Positions 10,949 through 23,665 of a DNA stretch of 64,000 nucleotides are shown one piece after another. Made by a program: the position numbers and the translations under genes. The stretch is from the NCBI GenBank assembly GCA_021234155.1, contig JAJEKV010000020.1, positions 14,879,268-14,943,267 of the forward strand. Direction: 5' to 3'. The notes beneath the pieces are model-generated. The model had not been told where the DNA came from. It was given only the letters and a program-made list of their open reading frames with translations, and ran no database searches. Position 1 is the first letter of the stretch. Each line of letters begins with the position of its first letter. This stretch comes from Isoetes taiwanensis. Lineage: Eukaryota; Streptophyta; Lycopodiopsida; Isoetales; Isoetaceae.

Positions 10949-11395
10949 GATCTCTCACCACGACGTTTTAACCGAAGAAATAGTGAAGAACAAGTGCAAT
11001 ACAGATTCTGTTCCAATAAATTGACATGGAAGGTACAATTAACCATCCAACCGGATCCATTGGATTATGGCAAATTTAAATCACTGGTTCTGACTTACTA
11101 GCTTTTCAGAATGATCGTTTTAAAATGATCTAGCTACTCCACATAGCCTCCGATTGAAAAGTTGTTACAATTGGCTATGAGATCTCTCACCACGATGTTT
11201 TAACAGAAGAAATAGTGAAGAACAAGTGCAATACATATTGTGTTCCAATTACAATTAACCACCCAATCGGATCCATTGGATTATGGCAATTTAAATCACT
11301 GGTTCTGACTTACTAGCTTTTCAGAATGATCATTTTAAAATGATCTAGCTACACCATGTAGCCTCCGATTAAAAAGTAGTTACAATTGGCTAAAA
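10949..11395 (+). repeat. Tandem duplication, period 232 bp
   Basis: Units beginning gatctctcaccacga start at 10949 and 11181. Both contain 'agtgaagaacaagtgcaata', 'ggatccattggattatggca' and 'ctggttctgacttactagct'. The second unit has a small internal deletion. Confidence 0.85.
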
Positions 11396-11569
11396 ACTTG
11401 GAAAAGAATTCATGTTTAGGATTGGTAAACAAACTTTGCCTCTCATGGTAGAAGATTGGCAAGGGATCGATGGCTCCTTTTTATTGCCGGTCTGGTAGGC
11501 CACTATAGAAGTTTGATCTGATGTTTGATCTGATCTGATAGAAGTTTGATCTTTTCTTATATTTCAATC

Positions 11570-11770
11570 ATGTGTTTAGTTACAATAATTTTGTTAAAGA
11601 TATTATCCCCCAAAATTGATGTTACCGCTTGGCCCCTTTATATTACGAGGCGATTTTGGGAATAAATTTTACATAGAATTTGCCATATTTACCAAGGCTA
11701 TACATGTGGACCATTCCCCATAGTTGCTCCACATCAATTCATCCATTTTCAAGATGGATCATCTGCGATC
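11570..11770 (+). repeat. Dispersed repeat, copy 1
   Basis: Shares an ordered set of phrases with 50050-50265: 'ttttgttaaagatattatcccc', a gggaataa block, 'atgtggacca' and 'gctccacatca'. The copies are clearly diverged, so this is an old transposable-element family. Its type is unknown. Confidence 0.6.
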
Positions 11771-12196
11771 ATTCAGGTTATGCTCCATGTCAATCCATCT
11801 CTTCTCAAGATTGATCGTTCGTGATCATCGATAACCTAAAAGTTTTATATATCTGCACAATCTAGGTCTAGTTATATATATTATTGTATGTCCATAGCCA
11901 TATATCCCTTGTACCTCTGGTATATTATTATCTTTCGTACCTTCACAGTACTACTTGATTGTTATAGATGCAACTTTTGTCAAGCTTATTGTGTTGCAAT
12001 CACAATTACCACTCTTATTCAACCCTATTACATTGCAATTGTAATTACCAATCTACCATGGCGTACACATAACATTCTAAATCTACCATGGCATACACAT
12101 AACAATTCCGCATAAAGAAGATTCTATTATATACCAATTTTACTATAAGCCCGTACTTAATATGAAGCAATTTGAGATTTTGCATCCAAATTTTGC
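11771..12196. other. Intergenic, no gene recognised
   Basis: AT-rich sequence with short local repeats such as 'ctaccatggc(a/g)tacacataac' twice near 12053-12105. No coding evidence. Confidence 0.5.
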
Positions 12197-12240
12197 ATAT
12201 ATATATATATATATATCTATATATAAATATATATATATAT
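12197..12240. repeat. (TA)n microsatellite
   Basis: Near-perfect TA dinucleotide run with one 'tctat' interruption. It marks the left edge of the first 3.5-kb repeat. Confidence 0.9.
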
Positions 12241-13669
12241 CCAAACGCTATTTGCTAGGTTGTAAGACATACGTGTTGGCCTCCATATGGTAGGACGTAT
12301 AAGAAATTTAATAATCCATTGTAGTGACGTAAAAAATTTTTTTGGCTAGTGAAGCCTTATGCTTGGAGCAATTTACATTTGACCTGTGAATGTAGCATTT
12401 AACTACAAATAGCTGAAGTCTATCTTTAGTTCTTTAACATTTAGTGCCAAACATGTGCTCTTAACGCATGAGTTACAAACAGGACGTAATCTGTCATGCT
12501 ACCGATAATCGAGAAAATGGACATGGAAAAAATAGTTGATCTATATGACCCATTATGTTATTTTGCGATAACGAAGGTCAGTGCATAATTGGCAGCAGGC
12601 AAACATCTTTAATCTAAGATATGGAGACATCATAGAATTGCACTGGGAGCACATCCATGTATCCCCAGTATGTTAACACCCAGGACTGCACACAAGACAC
12701 TCACGGAGTACATGTGCCATCCTGTAGCCCTGATAATGCATGACATTTTACTGCGACACATACGAAGCTATGGTAAACTTGGGTGTACAAAACACCAGGG
12801 GGACAAGACCGTATAGCAATGGACCATGATGTATGATTACTAACATTTACCTAGGTCAAATAACATGCGACCTTTTGCTAGCCATTGGCCTTAGCAGGTA
12901 TGGACGTAAGGTGAAAATAAAGGGGCCAGGATGGAGCTCTACAACAAGCAAGCATGGAATACAAACAGATACTAGGGGCAACCTGAATTAACGTTAGTAA
13001 GAGGACCTGACCTATGGGGAGGGTAACCTCTTAATGATCTGAGGGGAAATACTGTCATAAAATAAAACATTTTGGAAATACTGAACTATTGCAGGACAGG
13101 TTGCACATGTTGTGAGCTGCTTGCATCACACTATCCGGGTAATAGGATATTTTTACACCTAGGGACCACAAGGTAATTTTTGCACTTCTGCATTTGAAAT
13201 GGCCGGCACTTTATGTTGCATGACCTTTAGTGGAAGCACGTTTCAAAGGGTGGCACCCATTGAACTGGAACAGGGCATGAATAAGGTAAATGCTTTGGGA
13301 CAATATAACTTTCATTTAAATGCAGGATCACATTCATTTTCGTATGTGACCATGGAACGAAGGCCCATGCTATGAACCAGGTATATTTCTCTCAAAACTT
13401 GTTACATTTCACTAAACCATGGTCGAATGGGCTCGACCTAAGATCCTCCTGCGCACGATACATGAAGATTTGCGGGCTGGCCTGTACCCAACCACTCACT
13501 CCCATGATGCATTGTGCGAGATGCTCTAATATAGTTTTCTCGATACAAAGCGTGGAGCTCCATTTCTCACAAACCTAAGACAACCGGGTTAATGTTTTTA
13601 TTAGAGATATGGCATCGGCAATAATAATTTCGTGGTTAGGACCATACCGGGCTTGGATATTTTAGCAGC

Positions 13670-14038
13670 TTGCTTGCTATTAATTCAGTGTTCAAAGTGG
13701 TTTGCTCTGAGATCCTGCCCGGAATGGGTAAGACGCAGGGTGCTCTAAACAAGGGCCATACCAGAGCTAGTTTGATGGATCTGATTGAGAAATCCGGCCT
13801 GGATTTTAAGGCCCTGTGCAGAACGGAAGGAGAGAACATTGCACAACCAACAAAGCAATTTCTGGAGAAAGTCGTCAGCAAATATGGGTTGGCCATTTCG
13901 CTGGCTAAGGCTGCACCAAATAAGGAAGTAAGTGTCAAGAATTTCTTCTCAAAAATGGGAGAGCTCCACCAAAGAAACACCATGCCCAAACATCACCAAA
14001 GCGTTGGAGATTCGCCGATAATGTTGAACCGTGTCTAA
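13670..14038 (+). CDS. Small ORF inside the left long repeat
   Basis: A 122-codon frame with a lysine-rich, protein-like composition from about residue 30 to 95 (SLMDLIEKSGLDFKALC, then VSVKNFFSKMG). The matching stretch in the right repeat (about 21620-22030) is broken into several frames by small indels. Just beyond, a shifted frame continues acidic (NNDEEDQADDP type) to a stop near 14108, so the original product may have been longer. It may be an accessory ORF of the element; no family is recognised. Confidence 0.35.
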   Translation: MLAINSVFKVVCSEILPGMGKTQGALNKGHTRASLMDLIEKSGLDFKALCRTEGENIAQPTKQFLEKVVSKYGLAISLAKAAPNKEVSVKNFFSKMGELHQRNTMPKHHQSVGDSPIMLNRV

Positions 14039-15006
14039 TAATGATGAGGAGGATCAAGCGGATGATCCCCCGCAACCTAATCAGTTCTTGAGTGATTTTA
14101 TAAAATAGAATAGCCCTGCTTTATATCTGGCGTTTTAAAATAGAATAGCCCTGCTTTATATAGGCCCTGCCTTTTATCTTGTATCTTAATATGTCTATCT
14201 CTGATTTATTTATTGACAGCATACGGTAACAACATCTTTGGCCTTAAATTTTCGATTTACACCCCTTAAAAATTTAACTAGTATCCGATCTGAATCTTTT
14301 CTTTGGTCCGATAGCGTAAATCCATGTATTTCTAACTCGGCTCTTATAATTATTTGGTAAAGGGCGATAAGCCGTTTGAAGTCCTTTGCTTACTTGTCAT
14401 TGCCCCTTTGATTACCTTGTTTAAAGCTAATTTGGGCTTGTTTCAATGCAGTAACCGACTTCACTCTTCCAAATATGCTAGCATGTTGGATATAGGGTTG
14501 TTGAGACGGCATAACACAATGCTTGACTGGGATTTCATAAATCAAATTTTGCTTTTAAGCACGCAGCTTGTTTACTTCCCATAAACTTGTAAGAATTTTT
14601 TCTAAACTTGGGTCGCGGATATTACTATTGCACTCAAAAAGGTGTGTTCAATTTTCACGTTTAAAACAAAGATTTGGGCTCATCTATGATTTTATTGAAT
14701 ATAACCTATCTCTGCTCTAGTATTTCGATAAAACAGTTTGTATAAGACATAATACATTCTGCTTTTGGAATCTTTATCCGTCTCTTGCTTTATCTTTCAT
14801 TTGGCTGTTGGTTTATTGGAAATCGCGTCCACAGTGAATTATCACTCTTTTATTCACATCTCTGTTTTGGGCAAGAGAGTACGCTTTTATGATCCATGTA
14901 TGGGCTTAAGTTTCTTCTTGGATTTGTGTGCCTTATAGTTTCGAATTTTGCAGACATGCATTAACTGGATATATACCTTTCAATCTCCTACTTTAATGGC
15001 TTGCTG

Positions 15007-15200
15007 ATATGGAAAAACCAGAAAAAAGCATGTTGCATTTTACTGCCATGCATTTTGCATAATTGTTCTTATAATATGGAAAAATCAGAAAAAAGCATGT
15101 TGCATTTTGCTGCCATGCATTTTGCATGATTGTTCTTATAATATGGAAAAATCGAAAAAAGCATGTTGCATTTTGCTGCCATGCATTTTGCATGACTGTT
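15007..15200 (+). repeat. Three 67-bp tandem repeats within the left long repeat
   Basis: Units beginning atatggaaaaa at about 15008, 15074 and 15141 each contain 'aagcatgttgcattt' and 'gccatgcattttgcat'. The same triplet is present in the right copy at about 22952-23143. Confidence 0.85.
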
Positions 15201-15890
15201 ACATGCAGGTTGCACAACATTATGACAATATGTCTTATAAAAAAGCATTAATAGAATTAGGCGCCTTCTTCAGGTATTATTTACGAATGGTAAATGCATG
15301 CTGGCTCGCATTTGCACTATCATTTGACATATTATTCCACCTTTAGTTGTGATCCGAAAAATGTATTGGCATTTGGAAACTTCCCATGACTGCATTTGGA
15401 AGCAAAGACACGCTAATGTCTACTGTCTAGGATTTACAGATTTACTGTCTTATTTTGCATATTGTACATGCATTGGGATCTGGATAATTTTCTTGGAAGA
15501 ACCTACCTTATGGCTTATGCACCTCATTTAGCACATGCTAAACTTTTAGGAATTGGGAATATTTCCAAAGTATAGACAAGTCTGGTCAACATCACGCTTT
15601 GCTAAAATTCCATCCCTAAGGCTCTCCTAGTTCTACTAGGAACAGATAATCTCTCTTAAGTTATAAGCATATGTTTAAGCTTTTGGGAGAAGGTCTGGGG
15701 TTCTGGGAACCGAACAGGCTTAGGATATATTCTTTGATTTCTGGATGTTGGTTTAACCAACATGGGCCTTAGGGATGAATTTTCTTTTAGTCCTGCTGTT
15801 TGCTTTCCAAACCTTCTCATATTTGTCCATCTCTTGGAATTTATAGCTAATATTTCTAAAACCTAACAACATCTATTGATGTAGGAATCC

Positions 15891-17219
15891 ATGATACCAG
15901 ATGTGGTTGAATTAGAAGGGATTCCTGAAATAGGAGGTCTGAAAGCTTTAAATGAAGGCGCTCCAGATTGGTATCCTGATGTGGCACAGTTAGGTTACGG
16001 AAGTTCCAGTATCTGGCCCCCAAATAAAGCTACACAACTACTCTTGGGGTGCATCCTGAATAAGCAAGTGCATAATTACTTTATAAAGAAGGAGGCATTT
16101 CTTGAGGAAGGTGGCATATCTGCCATCACCTTTCTTGGCTGCAACAACATGTTCAATTTGGTGGCAAAACTAAACAAACCAGGTACCGATCTGATTACTT
16201 GCATGAAGATGATTGATCTGATATATGAAGAGTTGCCTATTGCACACCCACGGTGCGACATCGCTGACCTTAAAGACGTTTTGGTCTTTATTAAGGGAGT
16301 AAATGCAATTCACAAAGCAAATGGTATAGATATTGAACACAAACCTATAAGGAGGAGAAACCTAAACCCAAACCCAAAAAAGCAAAAAGCGGCCCAGGAA
16401 GTTGCCATGACAAATTGCCTGTTTGACATCAGTATGCTATCTGAAGACGAGCAAATGGAAATGTTGGACAAATCTCCTGTTCCTGCTGCTACCATAGAAG
16501 AAGAACAGGTTCATAATGAACTAGATGACTATGAGCTAAAAAGGTTAACCCTATACAACTGCTTTCATTTCCCAATTCTGTCAACCAGGCTGGCTGAACT
16601 GCAAGGAGTAAAATGTGAACAGGGATTTTGGGAAACACATAATTTGGGAGTCCTTGCACCAGTTAGTGTGGAGATGCTTAGAAGTTTCTGCAGTATTACG
16701 GATGGTGAAGTAGAACAGGCATACAAAGATGCTGACAATTTTGTAAAAAGAATTGATCGAATAGAAGTTAATCTTCCTTTTGATACTCAGTTCTTTGGAA
16801 AGAAATGTACCCAAAACAATGGCATTTATGTAGGTCAGAAGGGGCATATGGCCAAGACTAGTGAAGACCGTCATGACTTATACATAAGAAAGATGTGGCG
16901 ACAATCATCCTTTTTCTTAAAATGTTGCCGTGGATCGATACTTAATGGACGCATCGGTACAACAAAATGCAAGGACCACATTACGTGGTATGATCAAGCT
17001 GTGTGGTACATCTTGAATTCCACACATAAAATTTGGCCAAACAAGGGCTCCAGGTACCGTTTCTCTCAAGTGCATAACATCATGAACCAAGAGGGCATGA
17101 GGGCGTGTGCCGGGCCTACATTGATATTTGAAAGTAAGAGAAGTCATGACCAACATGACGAGCAAGTATGTCTTCCGATGAAACTACACAGATCTGAAAA
17201 TGGAATTCGGCAATACTAA
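15891..17219 (+). CDS. 442-codon ORF upstream of the Penelope-like polymerase, function unknown
   Basis: This is the longest intact frame in the element core and belongs to no family I recognise. The N-terminal 110 residues are mixed and globular in character (IWPPNKATQLLLG, AITFLGCNNMFNL). A basic linker RRRNLNPNPKKQK sits at about 154-166, followed by an acidic stretch (LSEDEQMEMLDK). Cysteines and histidines are scattered in the C-terminal third without a clear zinc-finger spacing. The frame appears to continue after a -1 shift into 17200-17433, which has a KGKSQKRKQKYDED basic tail. By position it could be an ORF1-type nucleic-acid-binding protein, or the upstream part of one long polymerase protein broken by introns or frameshifts. 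Confidence 0.6.
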   Translation: MIPDVVELEGIPEIGGLKALNEGAPDWYPDVAQLGYGSSSIWPPNKATQLLLGCILNKQVHNYFIKKEAFLEEGGISAITFLGCNNMFNLVAKLNKPGTDLITCMKMIDLIYEELPIAHPRCDIADLKDVLVFIKGVNAIHKANGIDIEHKPIRRRNLNPNPKKQKAAQEVAMTNCLFDISMLSEDEQMEMLDKSPVPAATIEEEQVHNELDDYELKRLTLYNCFHFPILSTRLAELQGVKCEQGFWETHNLGVLAPVSVEMLRSFCSITDGEVEQAYKDADNFVKRIDRIEVNLPFDTQFFGKKCTQNNGIYVGQKGHMAKTSEDRHDLYIRKMWRQSSFFLKCCRGSILNGRIGTTKCKDHITWYDQAVWYILNSTHKIWPNKGSRYRFSQVHNIMNQEGMRACAGPTLIFESKRSHDQHDEQVCLPMKLHRSENGIRQY

Positions 17220-17433
17220 GGCCGCTGACTTTTTTGAAAAAACTATCCGCCCAAAGAAGTTCCTTTTGGACAGTCTGGAAATGGAGGATAGGTCTTCATA
17301 TCAGAAAGGCAAAAGCCAAAAAAGGAAGCAAAAGTATGATGAAGATTTTGAGGTAATGATGCCACCCAAATACTGCAGGAAATCAACACCCAGCTCAAAT
17401 GTGGGATCAAACAATTGGTATGCCCCGATGTAA
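17200..17433 (+). pseudogene. Frame-shifted continuation of the upstream ORF
   Basis: This overlaps the end of the 442-codon ORF in another frame. It reads as protein-like: IRPKKFLLDSLEMED, then a basic KGKSQKRKQKYDEDFE segment. A further frame continues to about 17530, where a possible GT donor (ggcaaag|gtaatg) begins an AT-rich stretch. Penelope-like elements are known to retain introns, so splicing is possible, but I could not fix an acceptor. Confidence 0.4.
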
Positions 17434-17781
17434 CAAAGGACAACTCAGTAAACAAACCAGCGGGTACAAGTCTGGAACGAACTATGGCAGTAAGACCAAC
17501 CACACTGAAATTCTAAGCTACATGGCAAAGGTAATGAAAAATATCATTTCGTATGTCATATTCTTATTTCACATTCTTATTTCGTACTCTTATTCCTTTT
17601 TCGTATTCCTATTCTTATTTTGATAAAATGCATTAATCTATGTGCTCGAGTCTTGTTATATAATTTGCTTCAGTCTGCAATATCGATATACCAGCCTCTT
17701 CTTTATATGGTGTAAGAACAGAAATACACCTCAGAATTTATTACTTTAAACACTACACTTGTAAATTTTACAAGTGGCCCC

Positions 17782-18546
17782 TTGTGGCAATTTTTAGGCT
17801 TATCTTGCCAAAATTCACCCAATATGATAGGGCCTTGCCCTCTTGGTATCCAAAGGTCTACTGTAAGGGTAAACATCTCTTTCAAATATCATTCATTCCA
17901 ATTAAAAGGGGTGTTTTTCTCGATACGTAAACATAAAAGGATACTGCTTAAGGACGCCGAGGGAAGAATTAAACTACAAACAGTAAAGGATAAACTTGGC
18001 AAGAAATATGTGCACTTCAACTTTTTTTCTAAGTGCATTGAGAAGATCAAATTCAACCTGGTTTTCCAGGAAGCTACTAGTCTATTTTTCGGGCAGATTG
18101 GTGTAAAAATATTTGAAGATACAGTTTTTGGATGGAAATTCTTAGGCAATCTCAAAAGCATGGTCTACAAACCCAAAGAAATCTTTGCTCAGGGTAAAGA
18201 TTTACCTTGCCCTTGCTCAAACCCTACACTGTCAAAATATATATGCCAAAGCACGGGGCATATCAGAACTACCGATCTAAACCTCGTGCACAACAAAGCC
18301 TTAAGATGCTGGTTTAAAATTGGCCTCAATCACATTCCCGACAGGCCCTTCACTCTGCTGCAGTTCAGAAAAGAAATGGAGTCCACTACCGAAGCGCTTC
18401 TTCTTTGTACACGATATAGTTTGACCGACCATGACAAGGGACTATTGCAAAGTGCAAAAGATTTATTCTCAAAAAAGCTTACAAATTGGCTAAGGATTAT
18501 ATTAAAAGCAATCCTCCCCAAAAGAAGTTTCCGATCAATGACTTAG
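17782..18546 (+). pseudogene. Penelope-like element, N-terminal domain of the polymerase protein
   Basis: The 254-codon frame carries the motif set found upstream of the polymerase in Penelope-like proteins: a CPC cysteine pair (about 143-145), then GHIRTTDLNLVHNKALRCW and a GLNHIP stretch. The frame then breaks near 18535. Conserved text resumes in other frames, with EWLAKNFYVAG followed by a DKA-type motif near 18600, before the polymerase frame starts. The break is by small indels and stops, so the protein is not intact as read. Confidence 0.65.
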
Positions 18547-18742
18547 CTGTCATTAGCAATCTTGAGTGGCTTGCTAAGAACTTCTATGTTGCCGGATCGA
18601 CAAAGCAGTAACAATCCATCCTTCATATGTCCTAGACACATAAGAGATGAAGCTTGAAAACGACTCAATAGTATTGACTTCGCCCAATTCTAGCCGAGCC
18701 TCAATTATTTATAGCGTGCATTAGTCAAGACATCCGTGCCTT

Positions 18743-19576
18743 TTGGGAGACTGGAAATTAGAGGCAACTGACCTGCCATTCATGCTTGGCATTTTTAAAG
18801 CGCACAAAAATACTTATAGATGGATAACCAGTGCATATGCATCTATTTTTTCCCAGTTGGCTTCCCTTGTGGCTTCTTGCTTAAACTTAATTGTCGAAGT
18901 ATGGCCCGCCATTTGTGAAGAAAAATTGGCCAAGGCTAACCTGTTTCAGAAGAACAAAATAAGGGCCTCATGGATCATTAATTCGATCTATGACGTAGCA
19001 TGTAACCTGCCAAGTGAAATCAGTGACCTCTTTGTAGCAGATGTAACTAAGTGTTACGAGACCATACCTTTAGAAGGGGATGAGGGTATCAGCCAGGTCA
19101 TGCAAGCCATCATTTCAGCCACTTGGAAATTTCAGAAAAAGAAACACGCTAATATCAACATGTGGTATAAAGTCTGTGAAAATGGCAAAATAGAAATTGG
19201 CTGGAGGCATTCTAAACCAGCCAGCAATATGTGGATCTGCATGAATGAGCAGACTCTGATTAATTCAAACATCTGGCTGTTACAAAATTGCTTTTTGCAG
19301 ATGGAAAATAACATTTGGAGACAAGCAAAAGGAATTCCAATGGGATTTTCTTGCAGCCCAGCATGGTGCAACTTGTACCTGGCGTGGTTCGAATTAAATT
19401 TCATCTTAAGGTGTGTACATTTGGGTAAATTCAAGGAAGCTGCGGCCTTTGCATATACCTTCCGGTACATGGATGATTTACTGAGCATAAACAACCCTTA
19501 CATCAGAAATTTCTTACAGCTCAAGGACAGGGAACTAGAAACTGATACTATTTACAATTTGAACTTCTTAAAATAG
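18743..19576 (+). pseudogene. Penelope-like reverse transcriptase core
   Basis: The 277-codon frame contains polymerase motifs in order. KAHKNTYRWITS (about 20-31) corresponds to the Penelope K-HK region. LFVADVTKCYETIPLEG (about 97-113) is motif A. RQAKGIPMGFSCSPAWCNLY (about 198-217) is motif B. FRYMDDLLSINNP (about 241-253) is motif C, with the catalytic aspartate pair intact. The IPLEG and GIPMG..SP phrases favour Penelope-like over LTR or LINE polymerases. The frame stops 27 residues after motif C, inside the thumb-proximal region, and homology-like text continues in other frames to 20005. Confidence 0.75.
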
Positions 19577-19783
19577 TTGATGAGACAACCTATTGGATGC
19601 ACAAATGAGGATCCGCAGCAAAAAAGGTAGGAAGGCTAATTTTTAAGCATGAGCATTGAGGTCATTGACCCATTCCATGGTATATTCGATGTGTATCATT
19701 ATGATAAACGTGACAAATTACCATTTCAAATATCAAAATATGTCCAAGCTGAAGCTTGCAGGCCATATTATTGAGCAAGAAAT

Positions 19784-20005
19784 GTGATCATTTCACAGGT
19801 CATGCCGCACCTCTACGTACATTCTGACCCAGTCAAGGCAGCAAAGAATCTTCACCAGCTGATACAAGCTTTCATAAGCAAAGGGTTCAACGAACGAGAC
19901 ATCTACCTCACTGTCTACAGAACCTTGGAGAATGGCAGCTTTCCAGGCCTAAACTTTGATTTGACAACGGTGATTAGGATTCTGAAGTCATACAGGTACA
20001 TCTAA
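19784..20005 (+). pseudogene. C-terminal remnant of the Penelope-like protein
   Basis: A 73-codon frame with KAAKNLHQLIQAFISKGFNE and a run to LKSYRYI. Just upstream, around 19686-19770, another frame reads FDVYHYDKRDKLPFQISKYV, which resembles the region after motif C in Penelope-like proteins. No GIY-YIG nuclease motif is present before the right long repeat begins, so the element appears to lack an endonuclease. Confidence 0.5.
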
Positions 20006-20144
20006 TCTCAGCAGTTATAAAATTTGAACAATTTAGAATGAGTGGGCAAGGGGGGTCCTTATGTAGTGTAGGGACCCTCCACTCCCTTCACTGCACATTG
20101 ACAATCCTTTGCCTTCCGGTAGGAGGTAGGCCTTATTTTTCTTG

Positions 20145-23100
20145 TATATATCTATATATAAATATATATATATCCAAACGCTATTTGCTAGGTTGTAAGA
20201 CATAATGTTGGCCTCCATATGGTAGGGACGATAAGAAATTTAATAATCCATTGTAGTGACGTAAAAAAAATTTTTGGCTAGTGAAGCCTTATGCTTGGAG
20301 CAATTTACATTTGACCTGTGAATGTAGCATTTAACTACAAATAGCTGAAGTCTATCTTTAGTTCTTTAACATTTAGTGCCAAACATGTGCTCTTAACGAT
20401 GAGTTACAAACAGACGTAATCTCAGACGCTACCGATAATCGAGAAAATGGACATGGAAAAAATAGTTGATCTATATGACCCATTATTGTTATTTTGCGTA
20501 CCAACGGGTCAGGCATAATTGGCGTTGTGCAAACATCTTTAATCTAAGATATGGAGACATCATAGAATTGCACTGGGAGCACATCCATGTATCCCCAGTA
20601 TGTTAACACCCAGGACTGCACACAAGACACTCACGGAGTACATGTGCCATCCCCAGAGCCCCCGACAATGCATGACATTTTTACCGCGACACATACGGGT
20701 TATGGTAAACTTGGGTGTACAAAACACCGTGGGGACAAGACCGGTAGCAATGGACCATGATGTATGATTACTAACATTTACCTAGGTCAAATAACATGCG
20801 ACCTTTTTGCTAGCCATTGGCCTTAGCAGGTATGGACGTAAGGTGAAAATAAAGGGGCCAGGATGGAGCTCTACAACAAGCAAGCATGGAATACAAACAG
20901 ATACTAGGGGCAACCTAATTAACGCTTAGTAAGAGGACCTCGACCTATGGGGAGGGTAAACTCTTAATGATCCGAGGGGAAATATCGGTCATAAAATAAA
21001 ACATTTTGGAAATATCAACTATTGCAGGTGACAAGTTGCACATGTTGTGAGTCAGCTTGCATCACACTATCCTGAAATAATAGGATATTTTTGCACCTAG
21101 GGACCACAAGGTAATTTTTGCACTTCTGCATTTGAAATGGCCGGCACTTTATGTTGCATGACCTTTAGTGGAAGCACGTTTCAAAGGGTGGCACCCATTG
21201 AACTGGAACAGGGCATGAATAAGGTAAATGCTTTGGGACAATATAACTTTCATTTAAATGCAGGATCACATTCATTTTCGTGATGTGACCATGGAACGAA
21301 GGCCCATGCTATGAACAGGCATATTTCTCTCAAAACTTGTTTACATTTCACTAAACCATGGTCGAATGGGCTCGACCTAAGATCCTCCCCGCGCCGACGA
21401 TACATGAAGATTTAAAGGCTGGCCTGCATCAACCACTCACCCCATGATGCATTGTACGATGTCTTAATAATAGTTTTTTTCGGCATACAAAGCGTGGAGC
21501 TCCATTTCTCACAAACCGGAAGACAACCGGGTTAATGTTTTATTAGAGATATGGCATCTAGCAGATAATAATTTCCGTGGTTAGGACCATACCGCAATGG
21601 ATATTTTAGCAAATTGCTTGCTATTAATTCATGTTCAAAGTGGTTTGCTCTCGAGATCCCGCCCCTAATGGGTAAGACGCAGGGTGCTCTAAACAAGGGC
21701 CATACCGAGCTAGTTTGATGGATCTCGATTGAGAACCGCCCGATTTTAAGGCCCCGCAGAATCGGAAGGAGAGAACATTGCACAACCAACAAAAGCAATT
21801 TCTCGAGAAAGTCGCCGCAAAATATGGGTTGGCCATTTCACGGGGCTAAGGCTGCACCAAATAAGGAAGTAAGTGTCAAGAATTTCTTCTCAAAAATGGG
21901 GAGAGCTCCACCAAAGAAACACCATGCCCAAACATCACCAAAGATTGGAGATTCGCCGATAATGTTGAACTGGTGTCTAACAAATGATGAGGAGGATCAA
22001 GCTGATGATCCCTGTGCAACCTAATCAGTTCTTGAGTGATTTTTATAAAATAGAATAGCCCCGCTTATATCTCATGCGCTTTAAAATAGAATAGCCCCCG
22101 CTTATATAGGCCCCGCTTTTATCTTGTATCTTAATATGTCTATCTCCCGATTTATTTATTGACAAAAGATACTGAGAACAAACATCTTTGGCCTTAAATT
22201 TTCGATTTACACCCCTTAAAAAATTTAACGGTAGTATCCGATCCGAATCTTTTCTTTGGTCCGATAAGCGTAAATCCATGTATTTCTAACTCGCTCTTAT
22301 AATTATTTGGTAAAGGGCGATAAGCCGCTTGAAGTCATCAAGCACTGTCATTGCCACCGATTACCTTGTTTAAAGCTAATTTGGGCTTGTTTCAATGCAA
22401 TTAACCGACTTCACTCTTCCAAATATGCTAGCATGTTGGATATAGGGGTTGTTGAGACAAAGATAACACAATGCCGAACCGGATTTCATAAATCAAATTT
22501 TGCTTTAAGCACGCAGCTTGTTTACTCCCATAAACTTGGTAAGAATTTTTCTGCTAAACTTGGTCATGGATATTACTATTGCACTCAAAAGGTGTGTTCA
22601 ATTTTCACGCTTAAACAAAGATTTGGGCTCATCTATGATTTTATTGAATATAACCTATCCGCTTCTAGTATTTCCGATAAAACATGTTTGTATAAGACAT
22701 AATACATTCTGCTTTGGAATCTTTTATCCGCTCTTGCTTTATCTTTCATTTGGCCTGTTGGTTTATTGGAAATCGCGTCACAAATAATTATCACTCTTTA
22801 TTCACATCTCTTTTTGGGCAAGAGAGTACGCTTTTATGATCCATGTATGGGCTTAAGTTTCTTCTTGGATTTGTGTGCCTTATAGTTTCAATTTTGCGCA
22901 TTATGCATTAACCGGATATATACCTTTCAATCTCCTACTTTAATGGCTTGCGATATGGAAAAACCGTAAAAAGCATGTTGCATTTTATCGCCATGCATTT
23001 TGCATAATTGTTCTTATAATATGGAAAAATCAGAAAAAAGCATGTTGCATTTCACGCCATGCATTTTGCATGATTGTTCTTATAATATGGAAAAATCAGA

Positions 23101-23665
23101 AAAAAGCATGTTGCATTTTGCCGCCATGCATTTTGCATGATCAAGTTACATGCAAAGTTGCACAACATTATGACAATATGTCTTATAAAAAAGCATTAAT
23201 AGAATTAGGCTTCTTCGTATTATTTACTTAATGGTAAAATGCATGTCGGCTCGTGATTTGCACTATCCGACCGCATATTCACCTTTAGTTGTGATCCGTA
23301 AATGTATTGGCATTTGGAAACTTCCCATGATCATTTGGAAGCAAAGACACGCTTAATGTCTCATCGCCTAGGATTTACAGATTTACTGTCTTATTTTGCA
23401 TATTGTACATGCATTGGGATCTGGATAATTTTCTTGGAAGAACCTACCTTATGGCTTATGCACCTCATTTAGCACATGCTAAACTTTTAGGAATTGGGAA
23501 TATTTCCAAAGTATAGACAAGTCCGGGTCAACATATCGCTTTGCTAAATTCCATCCCTAAGGCTCTCCTAGTTCTACTAGGAAATATAATCTCTCTAAGT
23601 TATAAGCATATGTTTAAGCTTTTGGGAGAAGGTCCGGGGTGCTTACCCCATATATATAGGGCTTA

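Larger units (their letters stand above)
12210..15730 (+). repeat. Left pseudo-LTR-like direct repeat (copy 1)
   Basis: Begins in a 'tatatctatatataaatat' TA-rich tract followed by ccaaacgctatttgc, and ends at gcttaggatatat. It aligns throughout with 20145-23672, with identical blocks of 200 bp or more broken by small clusters of differences. Confidence 0.9.

Noticed and set aside
13636-13989. Minus-strand 117-codon frame in the left long repeat
   Set aside because: It is the antisense shadow of the plus-strand frame at 13670-14038 and has no independent protein features.
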